Origin: Hyphomicrobiales bacterium
GTDB lineage: Bacteria > Pseudomonadota > Alphaproteobacteria > Rhizobiales > Rhizobiaceae
Assembly: GCA_900470805.1 (NCBI GenBank)
Contig: UCCA01000006.1
Span: 40,530 to 104,529, forward strand
Length of the DNA: 64,000 bases
Direction: 5' to 3'
The number at the start of each line of letters is the position of its first letter. Positions within the stretch are counted from its first letter, which is position 1. This document shows, piece by piece, positions 30,481 through 38,366 of this stretch. The notes under the pieces were generated by a model that saw only the letters and a program-made list of their open reading frames with translations, had not been told where the DNA came from and did not search any database. The position numbers were made by a program, and so were the translations under genes.

Positions 30481-31812
30481 CTACTGCGACACCGGTTCCT
30501 TGATGAACCGGCCGATGGAGAAGGCCAGCAGTGCCGAGACCAGCATCAGGGCGCCGACGATGAACATCGGCATCTCGTAGAGGCCGGTCGCATCCTTGAC
30601 GGCGCCGGTGATGTAGGGGGCGGCGAAGCCGGCGATGTTGCCGACCGTGTTGATCAGCGCGATGCCGGCCGCGGCCGCGGCGCCCGTCAGGAAGCGCGAT
30701 GGGAACGACCAGAAGTTCGGCAGGGCCGAGAAAATCGCGCATGCCGTCAGCGTGATTGCCAGCACGGTTGCTTCAGGCGAGGACATCAACAACGCCAGCG
30801 GAATGCTGATGGCGCCGACCAGCGCCGGGATGCCGACATGCCAGGCGCGGACGCCACGCTTGGACGCATCGCGGCTCCAGAAGAACAGCGCGAACGCGGC
30901 CGGCAGATACGGGATGGCAGTGATCAGACCCTTTTCGAAGACGCCGAACTTGGTGCCGAACTTGGCTTCGAACCCGCCGATGATGGTGGGCAGGAAGAAG
31001 GCCAGGGCGTAGAGACCGTAGATCAGGCCGAAGTAGATGACCGACAAGAGCCACACGCGCTTGTCCTTCAGGGCCGCGAGCGTCATGCCGCCATGGCCGG
31101 ACAGCTTGCCTTGTTCTTCCTTGGCCAGTTCGCGGCTCAGCCAGCTGCGTTCGTCCTCGTTCAGCCACTTGGCGCCGGTCGGGCTATCGGGCAGATAGAA
31201 CCAGGTGATGATACCGACGATGATGGCAGGCGCGGCAACACCGAAGAACATCACGCGCCAGCCTTCATAACCGAAAAGACCATGGGCCTGAATCAGCATC
31301 GAGGCGATCGGAGCGCCGATAACAGTGGTCAGCGGCTGGGCGAGATAGAAAAGTGCGAGGATCTTGGCCCGGTGACGACCGGGGACCCAGGTGCTCAGAT
31401 AGAGAATCGCGCCCGGGAAGAAGCCGGCTTCGGCAACGCCGAGCAGGAAGCGCAGCGCGTAAAGGCCATTGACGCTGCTGACCCAGGTGAAGAGCATGGC
31501 AACGACGCCCCAGGTCACCATGATGCGGGCGAGCCAGCGGCGAGCGCCATACTTGTGGAGCGCGAGGTTGCTGGGGATTTCAAGAACGATATAGCCGAGG
31601 AAGAAGATGCCGGCCGCGAACCCGAATTGGGCGGCGGTCATGCCGAGATCCTGCGTCATGCCGTTCGGACCGGCAAACGAAATTGCCGTGCGATCCAGGA
31701 AGTTGATGAAGAACATCAGGGCGATAAATGGGACAAGGCGAAGCGAGATCTTCCTGATCGCCGATGCTTCGACCTGCCGGTCCTGATCCGATACTTTAAA
31801 CGTCGCGTTCAC
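30481..31812 (-). CDS. MFS transporter, ACS-type anion:cation symporter (443 aa)
   Basis: A 12-helix major facilitator protein of the anion:cation symporter branch that takes up organic acids such as tartrate, phthalate or hexuronates. The N-terminus R-L-V-P-F-I-A-L-M-F-F-I-N-F-L-D-R-T and the later LGYIVLEIPSNLALHKYGAR are classic for this group. A long cytoplasmic loop (about 195-235, with WLNEDERSWLSRELAKEEQG) separates the halves. The GTG start at 31812 follows GGGGAGGA. No catabolic gene is next to it, so the substrate cannot be inferred. Confidence 0.88.
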   Translation of the reverse strand: MNATFKVSDQDRQVEASAIRKISLRLVPFIALMFFINFLDRTAISFAGPNGMTQDLGMTAAQFGFAAGIFFLGYIVLEIPSNLALHKYGARRWLARIMVTWGVVAMLFTWVSSVNGLYALRFLLGVAEAGFFPGAILYLSTWVPGRHRAKILALFYLAQPLTTVIGAPIASMLIQAHGLFGYEGWRVMFFGVAAPAIIVGIITWFYLPDSPTGAKWLNEDERSWLSRELAKEEQGKLSGHGGMTLAALKDKRVWLLSVIYFGLIYGLYALAFFLPTIIGGFEAKFGTKFGVFEKGLITAIPYLPAAFALFFWSRDASKRGVRAWHVGIPALVGAISIPLALLMSSPEATVLAITLTACAIFSALPNFWSFPSRFLTGAAAAAGIALINTVGNIAGFAAPYITGAVKDATGLYEMPMFIVGALMLVSALLAFSIGRFIKEPVSQ

Positions 31813-32144
31813 ATAGTCCTCCCCGACAAGACAGCAACGGCCTGGTCCGGCCGACAAATGCGCCTTGCGCTATGCCGCCCCACCGCTGCGGGACGCCGAA
31901 TGTTGATCTCTACCCCACTTCGGAAAGGTGGATGCGATGTCCGACACTTGGGCAGCGGTCGCGATCATCTTACGATTGCGCCTTTGCCGCACGCGCCCAA
32001 AGAACATGCGCTCCTCCCCTAGCGAGCGCGACTGTTCTTGCAAACTCGGCGCTACTCGTCAACTGGTATGATGAGATAGTCAGTATTCTCTTGTCTACTC
32101 CATGGACACGACAATCGCCCGTGTCAGCGGCTTATAGAACGCAA
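31813..32144. other. Gene-free stretch between MFS and ohr genes
   Basis: About 330 bases with no frame of credible coding quality. It must hold the promoter of the transporter gene; I see no strong -35/-10 pair or operator. AT-richer sequence at 32060-32100 is the most likely promoter area. Confidence 0.5.
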
Positions 32145-32175
32145 AAAGCGCCGCACTCCACGGAGTACGACGCTT
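32145..32175 (-). terminator. Terminator of ohr
   Basis: On the minus strand AAAGCGTCGTACTCC pairs with GGAGTGCGGCGCTTT with a G-U pair and one mismatch, followed by a T-run, about 20 bases after the ohr stop codon. Confidence 0.75.
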
Positions 32176-32196
32176 TCGTGATGGCTTGGATCAGCC

Positions 32197-32619
32197 TCAG
32201 GCAACGGTGACGGGCACTTCCGTCGAGGTACGCATGGCGTGGCTGTAAGGGCAAACGATGTGGGCGGCGGCGGCGAGCTTTTCAGCTTCGGCCTTGTCGA
32301 GACCCGGTATGTTGACCGTCAGCGCAACTTCGATACCGAAGCCGCCGCCACCTTCGCGCGGGCCGATGCCGACGGTGGCGGACACGGTCGTGTCCTCGGG
32401 AATCTTGACCTTCTGCTGACCTGCAACAAATTTCAGGGCACCGAGGAAGCAGGCCGAGTAGCCGGCAGCAAAGAGCTGTTCAGGATTGGTGCCGGTGGCG
32501 CCGTCGCCGCCGAGTTCCTTGGGAACGGTCAGTGTGACGTCGAGTACGCCGTTTTCCGAAACGGCGCGGCCTGCACGGCCGCCGGTTGCGGAAGCTTTGG
32601 TTGTGTAGAGGATAGGCAT
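32197..32619 (-). CDS. ohr: Organic hydroperoxide resistance protein Ohr (140 aa)
   Basis: A thiol peroxidase of the Ohr/OsmC family that reduces organic hydroperoxides using lipoyl-type thiols. The two catalytic cysteines are present: Cys57 in YSACFLGAL and Cys123 in IVCPYSHAMR. The length of 140 is normal for Ohr. ATG 32619 follows AAAGGAG. It is divergent from ohrR, with a promoter and operator between them, the standard arrangement in Agrobacterium and relatives. Confidence 0.96.
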   Translation of the reverse strand: MPILYTTKASATGGRAGRAVSENGVLDVTLTVPKELGGDGATGTNPEQLFAAGYSACFLGALKFVAGQQKVKIPEDTTVSATVGIGPREGGGGFGIEVALTVNIPGLDKAEAEKLAAAAHIVCPYSHAMRTSTEVPVTVA

Positions 32620-32661
32620 GTCAGTCTCCTTTGCGTTGAATTGGTGTCTGTCGTTGCATTT

Positions 32662-32690
32662 TCTATAACGCGCAATTAAATTGTACGCAA
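32662..32690 (-). promoter_or_regulatory. ohr promoter with embedded OhrR operator
   Basis: On the minus strand TTGCGT (32690-32685) and TATAGA (32667-32662) are spaced by 17 bases. Between them lies the perfect palindrome CAATT-A-AATTG (32673-32683), matching the AT-rich core of known OhrR sites. Reduced OhrR bound here would block the polymerase; peroxide oxidation would release it. Confidence 0.82.
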
Positions 32691-32755
32691 GTGAATTTTG
32701 CAAATTGCATTCATTATCCGAAAAGAGGAGAATGCGGCATGGAGGACCGGCGGCG

Positions 32756-33220
32756 ATGAAAGCGCAGAAGACGGAGACAATGAAAATTCCGGAAGAGGAA
32801 AAGCGGCTGGAACGACAGCTGTGCTTCGCGGTCTATTCGACGGCGCATGCCTTCACGCGCGCCTACAAGCCGATCCTCGACAAGGTGGGCCTCACCTATC
32901 CGCAATATCTCGTCATGCTGGTTCTGTGGGAAAAGGCGGCGCTGCCGGTGAAAAGCATCGGCGAACAGCTCGACCTCGATTCGGGCACGCTCTCGCCGCT
33001 CTTGAAGCGGCTGGAACAGAGCGGGTTGATCACCCGCACGCGCGATCCCAAGGACGAACGCCAGGTGATCGTGTCGCTTACGCCGGACGGCGACCGGATG
33101 CGCGCCGAGGTCGATACGATCATGATGGCGATCGGCCAATCGATCGGCTGTACGCTGGAAGACATGGCCAAAATCCGCGAGATGCTGCAGGGTCTGCGCA
33201 CAAACCTGACGGCGGCGTGA
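32756..33220 (+). CDS. ohrR: OhrR, MarR-type organic peroxide sensor (154 aa)
   Basis: A MarR family repressor with the OhrR signature QLCFAVYSTAHAFTRAYKPI. The reactive Cys23 is in place, and Cys132 matches the second Cys of 2-Cys OhrR proteins. The DNA-binding helix region is DSGTLSPLLKRLEQSGLITR, with the wing RDPKDERQV. The ATG at 32756 has GGAGG upstream; longer frames lack a suitable ribosome site. It is divergent from ohr. Confidence 0.94.
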   Translation: MKAQKTETMKIPEEEKRLERQLCFAVYSTAHAFTRAYKPILDKVGLTYPQYLVMLVLWEKAALPVKSIGEQLDLDSGTLSPLLKRLEQSGLITRTRDPKDERQVIVSLTPDGDRMRAEVDTIMMAIGQSIGCTLEDMAKIREMLQGLRTNLTAA

Positions 33221-33358
33221 GCTGTTCATCCCTAAACCCGACAACCAGCAAAGCGACAGCGCGGCGCCGGCAAGCGGTTGACTCTTCCCCTTGGTTTGCG
33301 AATTCTGTGGCGGCGACCCCTGTTCGTGCAGTTCACTTGGGAGGAATTGCGAGATGAG

Positions 33359-34075
33359 ATGCCCAAAACACGCACCATGTGCCTTACCGCAGATCTTGTT
33401 CAACTCTGCTACCGGGAAGAGGTCGATCCCGGCCCCGATCCGAAGCGGAATTCGCTGAAGGACGACGATTTCGTCTCGCTGACCGACCAGCTGGCGGGCG
33501 AGAGCGGCAACCAGCCGCTGTGGGTATTCGCCTACGGCTCGCTGATCTGGAAGCCGGAGTTCGAATTCGTCGAGCAACGACGGGCGACGGCGATGGGCTG
33601 GCATCGGTCCTTCTGCCTCGAAATCAAGAGCTGGCGCGGCTCGCCTGAACAGGCGGGACTGATGATGGCGCTTGAGCGTGGCGGTCAGTGCGACGGGATG
33701 ATCTACCGGCTGCCCGAAGGCGACCGGACGGCGCAGATCGCACGATTGCTAAGGCGCGAGATCAGCGATCACGACCATGTCAAAAGCGTGCGCTGGCTGC
33801 CGGTGAAGACGGCGGAAGGTCCGGTGCGGTCGCTGGGCTTCTGGGTCGGACCGACGGGCGACAGGATCTGCCCGAAAGAGCCCCTGCCCTCCGTGGCGGC
33901 GACGTTGGCGCGGGCCTGCGGCTATGTCGGCTCCTGCGCCGAGTATCTCTACAACACCGTGACGCACCTCGAGCATTTCGGCATCCACGACCGCAACCTC
34001 TGGCGTCTGCAGCAGCTTGTCGCCGAAGAAATCCGCGAAATCCACGGCATCCGCCAGCCGTCAGGCGTTTGCTGA
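33359..34075 (+). CDS. ChaC-like gamma-glutamylcyclotransferase (238 aa)
   Basis: A gamma-glutamylcyclotransferase-fold enzyme of the ChaC group, which splits glutathione into 5-oxoproline and Cys-Gly. The substrate loop VFAYGSLIW (YGSL at 59-62) and the catalytic Glu106 (MMALERGG) are present, as is the C-terminal ACGYVGSCAEYLYNTV typical of ChaC. The first 50 residues form an unusual N-terminal extension. ATG 33359 is chosen behind GGGAGGAA; a start slightly further downstream is possible. It lies beside ohr/ohrR, so a link to thiol stress is plausible but unproven. Confidence 0.88.
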   Translation: MPKTRTMCLTADLVQLCYREEVDPGPDPKRNSLKDDDFVSLTDQLAGESGNQPLWVFAYGSLIWKPEFEFVEQRRATAMGWHRSFCLEIKSWRGSPEQAGLMMALERGGQCDGMIYRLPEGDRTAQIARLLRREISDHDHVKSVRWLPVKTAEGPVRSLGFWVGPTGDRICPKEPLPSVAATLARACGYVGSCAEYLYNTVTHLEHFGIHDRNLWRLQQLVAEEIREIHGIRQPSGVC

Positions 34076-34093
34076 AGTCTGGCGATACAGGCC

Positions 34094-34972
34094 TCAGGAC
34101 CCAACTTCGCGGAGTGACTTCATCATTTCCCGCAGGCCGCGGCTCAAATGCTTGTCGCGGCGGACGACCATGCCGAGCTTGCGCACGAGCGGCGGATTGA
34201 CCGGCGCGATTTCCAGGAAGTCGGCACGGTCGCGCTTCAGCGCCATTCCCGGCAAGATCGACCAGCCAAGGCCTGCCGCCACCAATTCCTTGATGGCCTC
34301 GACGCTGCCGAACTCCATCGCCGGCCTGGCGACCAGACCGGCCTGCCCCATCCATTCATCGATGGTCCGCCGGGTGTTGCCGCCGTCATAGAGCAGCAGC
34401 GTCTTGTCGTTGAAGAAGGCGGCGTCGGGACCGCCGTCCGGGATGACCGAGCCGCGCGGCGCCACCACCATCAGTTCGTCCTCGTAAACTTCCTCGATTT
34501 CGAACGATCGGCCGGGCGCAGGTAGGGTCACGACCGCGAGATCAAGCGCGTTCGCTTCCAGGTCGCGCAGGATATCGTCGGTGTTGCCGATGCGGACGAT
34601 GATTTCCAGTCCCGGCATTTTCCTTCGGGCTCTGGAGATCGCCAGCGGCAGCAGGTGAATACAGGCGGTCGCGCCGCTGCCGATGCGCACGCGGCCGCTC
34701 TCACCGTTCCTGTGCGGGGTCATCGCCTCCTCGGCATCGGCCATTTCCTGGATCATGCGCCGCGCATGCGCAAGGAACTCGAGGCCCGCCGTCGTCGGCT
34801 GCGCCCGCCTTCCAACACGTTCGATCAGGCGCACGCCGAGACGCTGTTCCAGCAGCTTGATCTGCAGACTGACGGCAGGCTGGGTTATTCCCACCTTGTC
34901 CGCGGCAGCCGTGAAGCTTCCGAGTTCAGCGACGTGAACGAAGGTCTGCAGCTGGTCGAAGCCGAATGCCAT
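34094..34972 (-). CDS. LysR family regulator (292 aa)
   Basis: N-terminal winged helix (LQTFVHVAELGSFTAAADKV, with GITQPAVSLQIKLLEQRLGV as recognition helix) and a C-terminal effector-binding domain from about residue 92 (GRVRIGSGATACIHLLPLAI). It fits the CysB/CbbR-like branch. It is divergent from a small DUF1127 gene, with a perfect 7-3-7 inverted repeat between them that includes an extra half-site. The target is likely that divergent gene or its own promoter; the effector is unknown. Confidence 0.9.
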   Translation of the reverse strand: MAFGFDQLQTFVHVAELGSFTAAADKVGITQPAVSLQIKLLEQRLGVRLIERVGRRAQPTTAGLEFLAHARRMIQEMADAEEAMTPHRNGESGRVRIGSGATACIHLLPLAISRARRKMPGLEIIVRIGNTDDILRDLEANALDLAVVTLPAPGRSFEIEEVYEDELMVVAPRGSVIPDGGPDAAFFNDKTLLLYDGGNTRRTIDEWMGQAGLVARPAMEFGSVEAIKELVAAGLGWSILPGMALKRDRADFLEIAPVNPPLVRKLGMVVRRDKHLSRGLREMMKSLREVGS

Positions 34973-34983
34973 GCGAAGTTTAC

Positions 34984-35009
34984 CTTATGCTTTGCATAAG
35001 ATGCATAAG
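34984..35009. promoter_or_regulatory. LysR-type binding site with extra half-site
   Basis: CTTATGC-TTT-GCATAAG (34984-35000) is a perfect inverted repeat, followed by a third GCATAAG half-site at 35003-35009. It lies between the divergent LysR and DUF1127 genes and overlaps the region just before the lysR start. Confidence 0.7.
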
Positions 35010-35053
35010 CTTCATTAAGGAAATTATCCAGCGCATTGTCGGGAGAGGCCAGT

Positions 35054-35296
35054 ATGGAGACACAAACGATGGCAACCGACACATCGGACGAAAGACCGGA
35101 GCGGCAGCGCATGCAGGCGATGCTGGCAACCCTTGCAGAGATGCTGCGCCGTCTTATTGAGGACGTTGAGAAATTTTGCCGAAAACGACGCGGAAGGCTG
35201 GCACTGAGCGAGCTGACGGATGACGAGCTGCGGGATATTGGCGTATCGCGCTCCGAAGCGATGACGGAGGCGGCGAAATCGGCGTTCTGGGGATGA
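35054..35296 (+). CDS. DUF1127 small Arg-rich protein (80 aa)
   Basis: The C-terminal 45 residues fit the DUF1127 (YjiS-like) pattern: RRGRLALSELTDDELRDIGV followed by SRSEA. Longer rhizobial DUF1127 proteins often combine a variable N-terminus with this tail; some short members bind RNA and affect phosphate and carbon metabolism in Agrobacterium. ATG 35054 follows GGGAGAGG. It is divergent from the LysR gene and lies upstream of a hairpin at 35327-35351. Confidence 0.82.
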   Translation: METQTMATDTSDERPERQRMQAMLATLAEMLRRLIEDVEKFCRKRRGRLALSELTDDELRDIGVSRSEAMTEAAKSAFWG

Positions 35297-35326
35297 CTGA
35301 GGCTTCGAGAAAAGCTGTAGAGACAT

Positions 35327-35351
35327 GTCTCTCCCCTGACCGGGGAGAGAC
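35327..35351. terminator. GC-rich hairpin between convergent genes
   Basis: GTCTCTCCCC (35327-35336) and GGGGAGAGAC (35342-35351) form a perfect 10-bp stem with a six-base loop. No T-run follows on either strand, so it could be a bidirectional terminator of the weak kind or a remnant of a dispersed palindromic repeat. Confidence 0.5.
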
Positions 35352-35363
35352 GAAAGCAATCGA

Positions 35364-36089
35364 TTACTGCTTGACGACGATCGGCGCCTTGGTCGGCACG
35401 CGGTCGTAGAGGTCGATGATGTCCTGATTGAGCAGGCGGACGCAGCCCGACGAAACGGCCTTGCCGATCGAGCGCCAGTCTGGATTGCCGTGCAGGCGGT
35501 AGAGCGTATCCTGGCCACCGGAGAAGATGTAGAGCGCGCGAGCGCCAAGCGGGTTCTTCAGGCCCGGCTCCATGCCGCCGTTCTCGATCGAATACTTCAC
35601 CAGTTCCGGCTGACGGGCGACCATCTCGTTCGGTGGCTTCCAGCGCGGCCATTTCTGACGCCACTGGATGACGCCGTCGCCCTGCCAGGCGAAGCCCTCG
35701 CGGCCGATGCCGACGCCATAGCGCATCGCGGTGCCGCCCGGCTGGACCAGGTAGAGGAAGCGCGAGGGGGTGTCGACGACGATGGTGCCGGGTGCCTCGC
35801 CAGTCGGGTCGAGGACCTGCTGGCGATAGTAGCGCGGATCGATCTGCTGGTAGGGAACCGGCGGGATCAGGAAGCCGCCATCCTCGATCGGGCCATACAT
35901 CACGGCCAGCTCGGCGTCGGTCGGCGCCGGGGTCGTTTGGAAGGCGCGGATCGGATTGGGGAAGGACATCGGCTGCCCACCCATCTGGCCGGTGCCGGAG
36001 GTGGAGGCGCACCCTGCCAGCGCCGAAACCGCAGTCATCGCCGAGAGCGATAGAAAGCTGCGGCGGGATATCGTGTTTTCAAAGCTCAT
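35364..36089 (-). CDS. L,D-transpeptidase (YkuD family) lipoprotein (241 aa)
   Basis: A peptidoglycan cross-linking enzyme. The YkuD domain (about 100-240) has the catalytic His200 (LHGNPDW) and Cys216 (AVSSGCVR). The N-terminus has twin arginines (ISRRSFLS, residues 7-14) and a lipobox ending at Cys27 (ALAGC), so export may be through Tat with lipid attachment. Alphaproteobacteria use several such enzymes to make 3-3 cross-links and to anchor proteins. ATG 36089 lacks a clear ribosome site. Its paralogue lies next to it on the same strand. Confidence 0.92.
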   Translation of the reverse strand: MSFENTISRRSFLSLSAMTAVSALAGCASTSGTGQMGGQPMSFPNPIRAFQTTPAPTDAELAVMYGPIEDGGFLIPPVPYQQIDPRYYRQQVLDPTGEAPGTIVVDTPSRFLYLVQPGGTAMRYGVGIGREGFAWQGDGVIQWRQKWPRWKPPNEMVARQPELVKYSIENGGMEPGLKNPLGARALYIFSGGQDTLYRLHGNPDWRSIGKAVSSGCVRLLNQDIIDLYDRVPTKAPIVVKQ

Positions 36090-36258
36090 AACGCGGGTCT
36101 GTTTTCCTTTGGCGCGGAAACGGCGAACGTCGCTTCCTGGAGGGTTGTTCAACGCTTGTGACAACACAAGGAAACTATCCCGTTATGCTAAATAAACCAG
36201 AACCTCACGAAGACGTGTGGCCGCTTCGGGCAACGTTCTCACGCCACCTGTTGCGAAG

Positions 36259-37095
36259 CTACATCACCACGATCTCGGACTTGGCGGAAACGCGGTCGTA
36301 AAGATCGATAACATCCTGATTCATCATGCGTACACAGCCCGAAGAGGTTGATTTTCCAATCGACTGCCAGTCTGGCGTGCCATGGATACGGTAGAGCGTA
36401 TCTTCCCCGTTCTTGAAGATGTACATGGCGCGAGCGCCGAGCGGATTGCCGAGGCCCGGGTTCATGCCGCCATTGGCGGCCGAGAAGGAGCGCACGTCGG
36501 GCTGGCGCTGCACCATCTCGTCGGGCGGCGTCCAGCGCGGCCACTTTTGCTTCCACTGGATGACGCCGCGGCCGGACCAGGCATAGCCCTCGCGGCCGAG
36601 ACCGACGCCATAGCGCATCGCCTTGCCATCCGGCTCGATAAAATAGAGATGCTTGGTGCGGGTATCGACGACGATCGTGCCAGGCTTCTCGTTGGAGGGA
36701 TAGGACACTTCCTGGCGCATGTATTCGGGATCGACGCGGCTGACGGGGATGGCCGGCAGCGTGAAATCGTTATCCCTGACCTCGCCATACATCGCCGCGC
36801 TGACGGGATTGATCATCGGCAGACCGTAGGTACGGGTCTGGGTGGCGCCCGGGATGCCGTAGGTCTGGTTGTAGATCGTTGCCGGAACGCCCGGCCTTTG
36901 CGGCACCGGCGCATTGATCGGCCGGACGCGATCCGGATCGATGCCGGCCGGCTTGTAGAATACCGGATAGGTTTCCTGGGTGAAGCGGGCGGGATCGGTC
37001 GCGCCGGTATCGGGGATGAGAATGTTGCAGCCACCGAGCGATAGCGCCGCGACCACCAGCGCAGACATGACCGACAACCGGCTTAGACCATTCAT
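36259..37095 (-). CDS. Second L,D-transpeptidase (YkuD family) lipoprotein (278 aa)
   Basis: A close paralogue of the neighbouring transpeptidase: the cores share IVVDT, MRYGVG-GREG-AW, GVIQWKQKWPRWTPPDEMV and NPLGARAMYIF. The catalytic residues are His238 and Cys254 (STSSGCVR). The N-terminal signal peptide lacks twin arginines and ends in a lipobox (LGGC, Cys23), unlike its sister. The extra residues at about 24-100 form a Pro-rich linker. ATG 37095 follows GAGGGTGG. The pair looks like a local duplication followed by different export routes. Confidence 0.92.
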   Translation of the reverse strand: MNGLSRLSVMSALVVAALSLGGCNILIPDTGATDPARFTQETYPVFYKPAGIDPDRVRPINAPVPQRPGVPATIYNQTYGIPGATQTRTYGLPMINPVSAAMYGEVRDNDFTLPAIPVSRVDPEYMRQEVSYPSNEKPGTIVVDTRTKHLYFIEPDGKAMRYGVGLGREGYAWSGRGVIQWKQKWPRWTPPDEMVQRQPDVRSFSAANGGMNPGLGNPLGARAMYIFKNGEDTLYRIHGTPDWQSIGKSTSSGCVRMMNQDVIDLYDRVSAKSEIVVM

Positions 37096-37215
37096 GAAAC
37101 CACCCTCATCGATAACAGCGACATCCATAGCTGAGACGAGGATGGCACGCGCGGCTGGCGCGAAGCTGGCGGCGGGCTGCCATAGGCTGCCGCCAGACCG
37201 TATCAATGGCGCGAA

Positions 37216-38151
37216 TTAGGCGGCGACACCGTGGAAGAAGCGGATGCTCTGCTCGATCTCGGCGGGAAGCGCCGAGGTGTGGCCGCCCTTGGCCATATCC
37301 GTTTCGATCCTGACGCCGGCCGAACGCGCCCGGCTGGCGAGCAGGCCGGCGCGATCGTTGAAATGCGATTCGTCGGTGCCGTGAACGACGCGAACCGGGC
37401 ACTTGAAGCTCTGCGCATAGCAGAGCGCGGTGCGAACCTCGAACTCGTGGGTGTTGTCGTCGTCGAAGCGGATGTCCTGCGGGTAGCGATTGAAGAAGCG
37501 GAAGGCGTCGGGATTGCCCGAGATGGGGGCTGCGGCGCGGAACTTGTGGGTGCTCATCGACGCCAGCATGGTGAGCGTGCCGCCGATGCTGTGGCCGGCG
37601 ATGAACAGGCGGTTCGGATCGACCCCCGGCAGATGCGCCAGGCGGTCGGCGGCGGCGAGCACGTCGTCGACTTCGTCGTAAAAGCCGGAGAAATTGCCGA
37701 GCTGGCCGTTTTCACCACGCACCGAGGGCATCAGCACGACGAAGCCGGCGTCGACATAGGGACCCATCAGGTTCCAGTGGCCGATACCCATGGCGTTGCC
37801 GCCATGCAGGAAGAGAACGCCGGGCCTTGGCTTGCGATCGCGCTTGTACTTGGACACCCAGGCGGCAAGCTCCAGTTCGCCGCCATAGCCGGAGCGATAG
37901 AAGATCTTCTCGGCATTGGCAGGCGCATCGAGCGTCTCGTACTTGTCGGGCGCCGGCCCCTTCTGCAGCAGCTTGGTGCGGAAGCGGTTGCGGACCTTGG
38001 CGTAGTCGCGGGTGATCAGGCGCGGTTCGGCCGGGACATCGAAGGCATCGGCCGCGCTGGGGACCAAAGCGGGAAGAACGAGGGCTCCGGCCATGGCCCC
38101 CAGAAGAAGGCGGCGCTGGCGCGAAAAGGTTTGGTCGCTGTCTTTTGTCAT
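37216..38151 (-). CDS. Tat-type secreted alpha/beta hydrolase, dienelactone-hydrolase-like (311 aa)
   Basis: A serine hydrolase with the nucleophile elbow GHSIGG (Ser188), the oxyanion-side motif LFLHGGNAMG near 114-123 and a C-terminal His in GGHTSALP. The N-terminus has R-Q-R-R-L-L-L-G before a hydrophobic stretch ending ADAFD, a Tat-like signal. The family (prolyl oligopeptidase/dienelactone hydrolase group) includes many esterases of unknown substrate. The gene lies after the L,D-transpeptidase pair on the same strand, with a gap of about 120 bases between them. Confidence 0.85.
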   Translation of the reverse strand: MTKDSDQTFSRQRRLLLGAMAGALVLPALVPSAADAFDVPAEPRLITRDYAKVRNRFRTKLLQKGPAPDKYETLDAPANAEKIFYRSGYGGELELAAWVSKYKRDRKPRPGVLFLHGGNAMGIGHWNLMGPYVDAGFVVLMPSVRGENGQLGNFSGFYDEVDDVLAAADRLAHLPGVDPNRLFIAGHSIGGTLTMLASMSTHKFRAAAPISGNPDAFRFFNRYPQDIRFDDDNTHEFEVRTALCYAQSFKCPVRVVHGTDESHFNDRAGLLASRARSAGVRIETDMAKGGHTSALPAEIEQSIRFFHGVAA

Positions 38152-38366
38152 GTCACTCTTCCGTCCGTCCTGGCGTCATCCCGGCAATTCAGATGGTTGC
38201 ACCGGAGTTGATCCGACGCCAACACACATTGTGTTGAGCATCCACAATCCGCGACATTTTGCATCAGTAAAATGCGGGATACCGGGGAAACCAATTCGGA
38301 AACGGGCGGGTGGCCGCCGTGTGCCAGCAAGCGAACGGTACGACAACGGCCAGCCCAATTCTCAAG

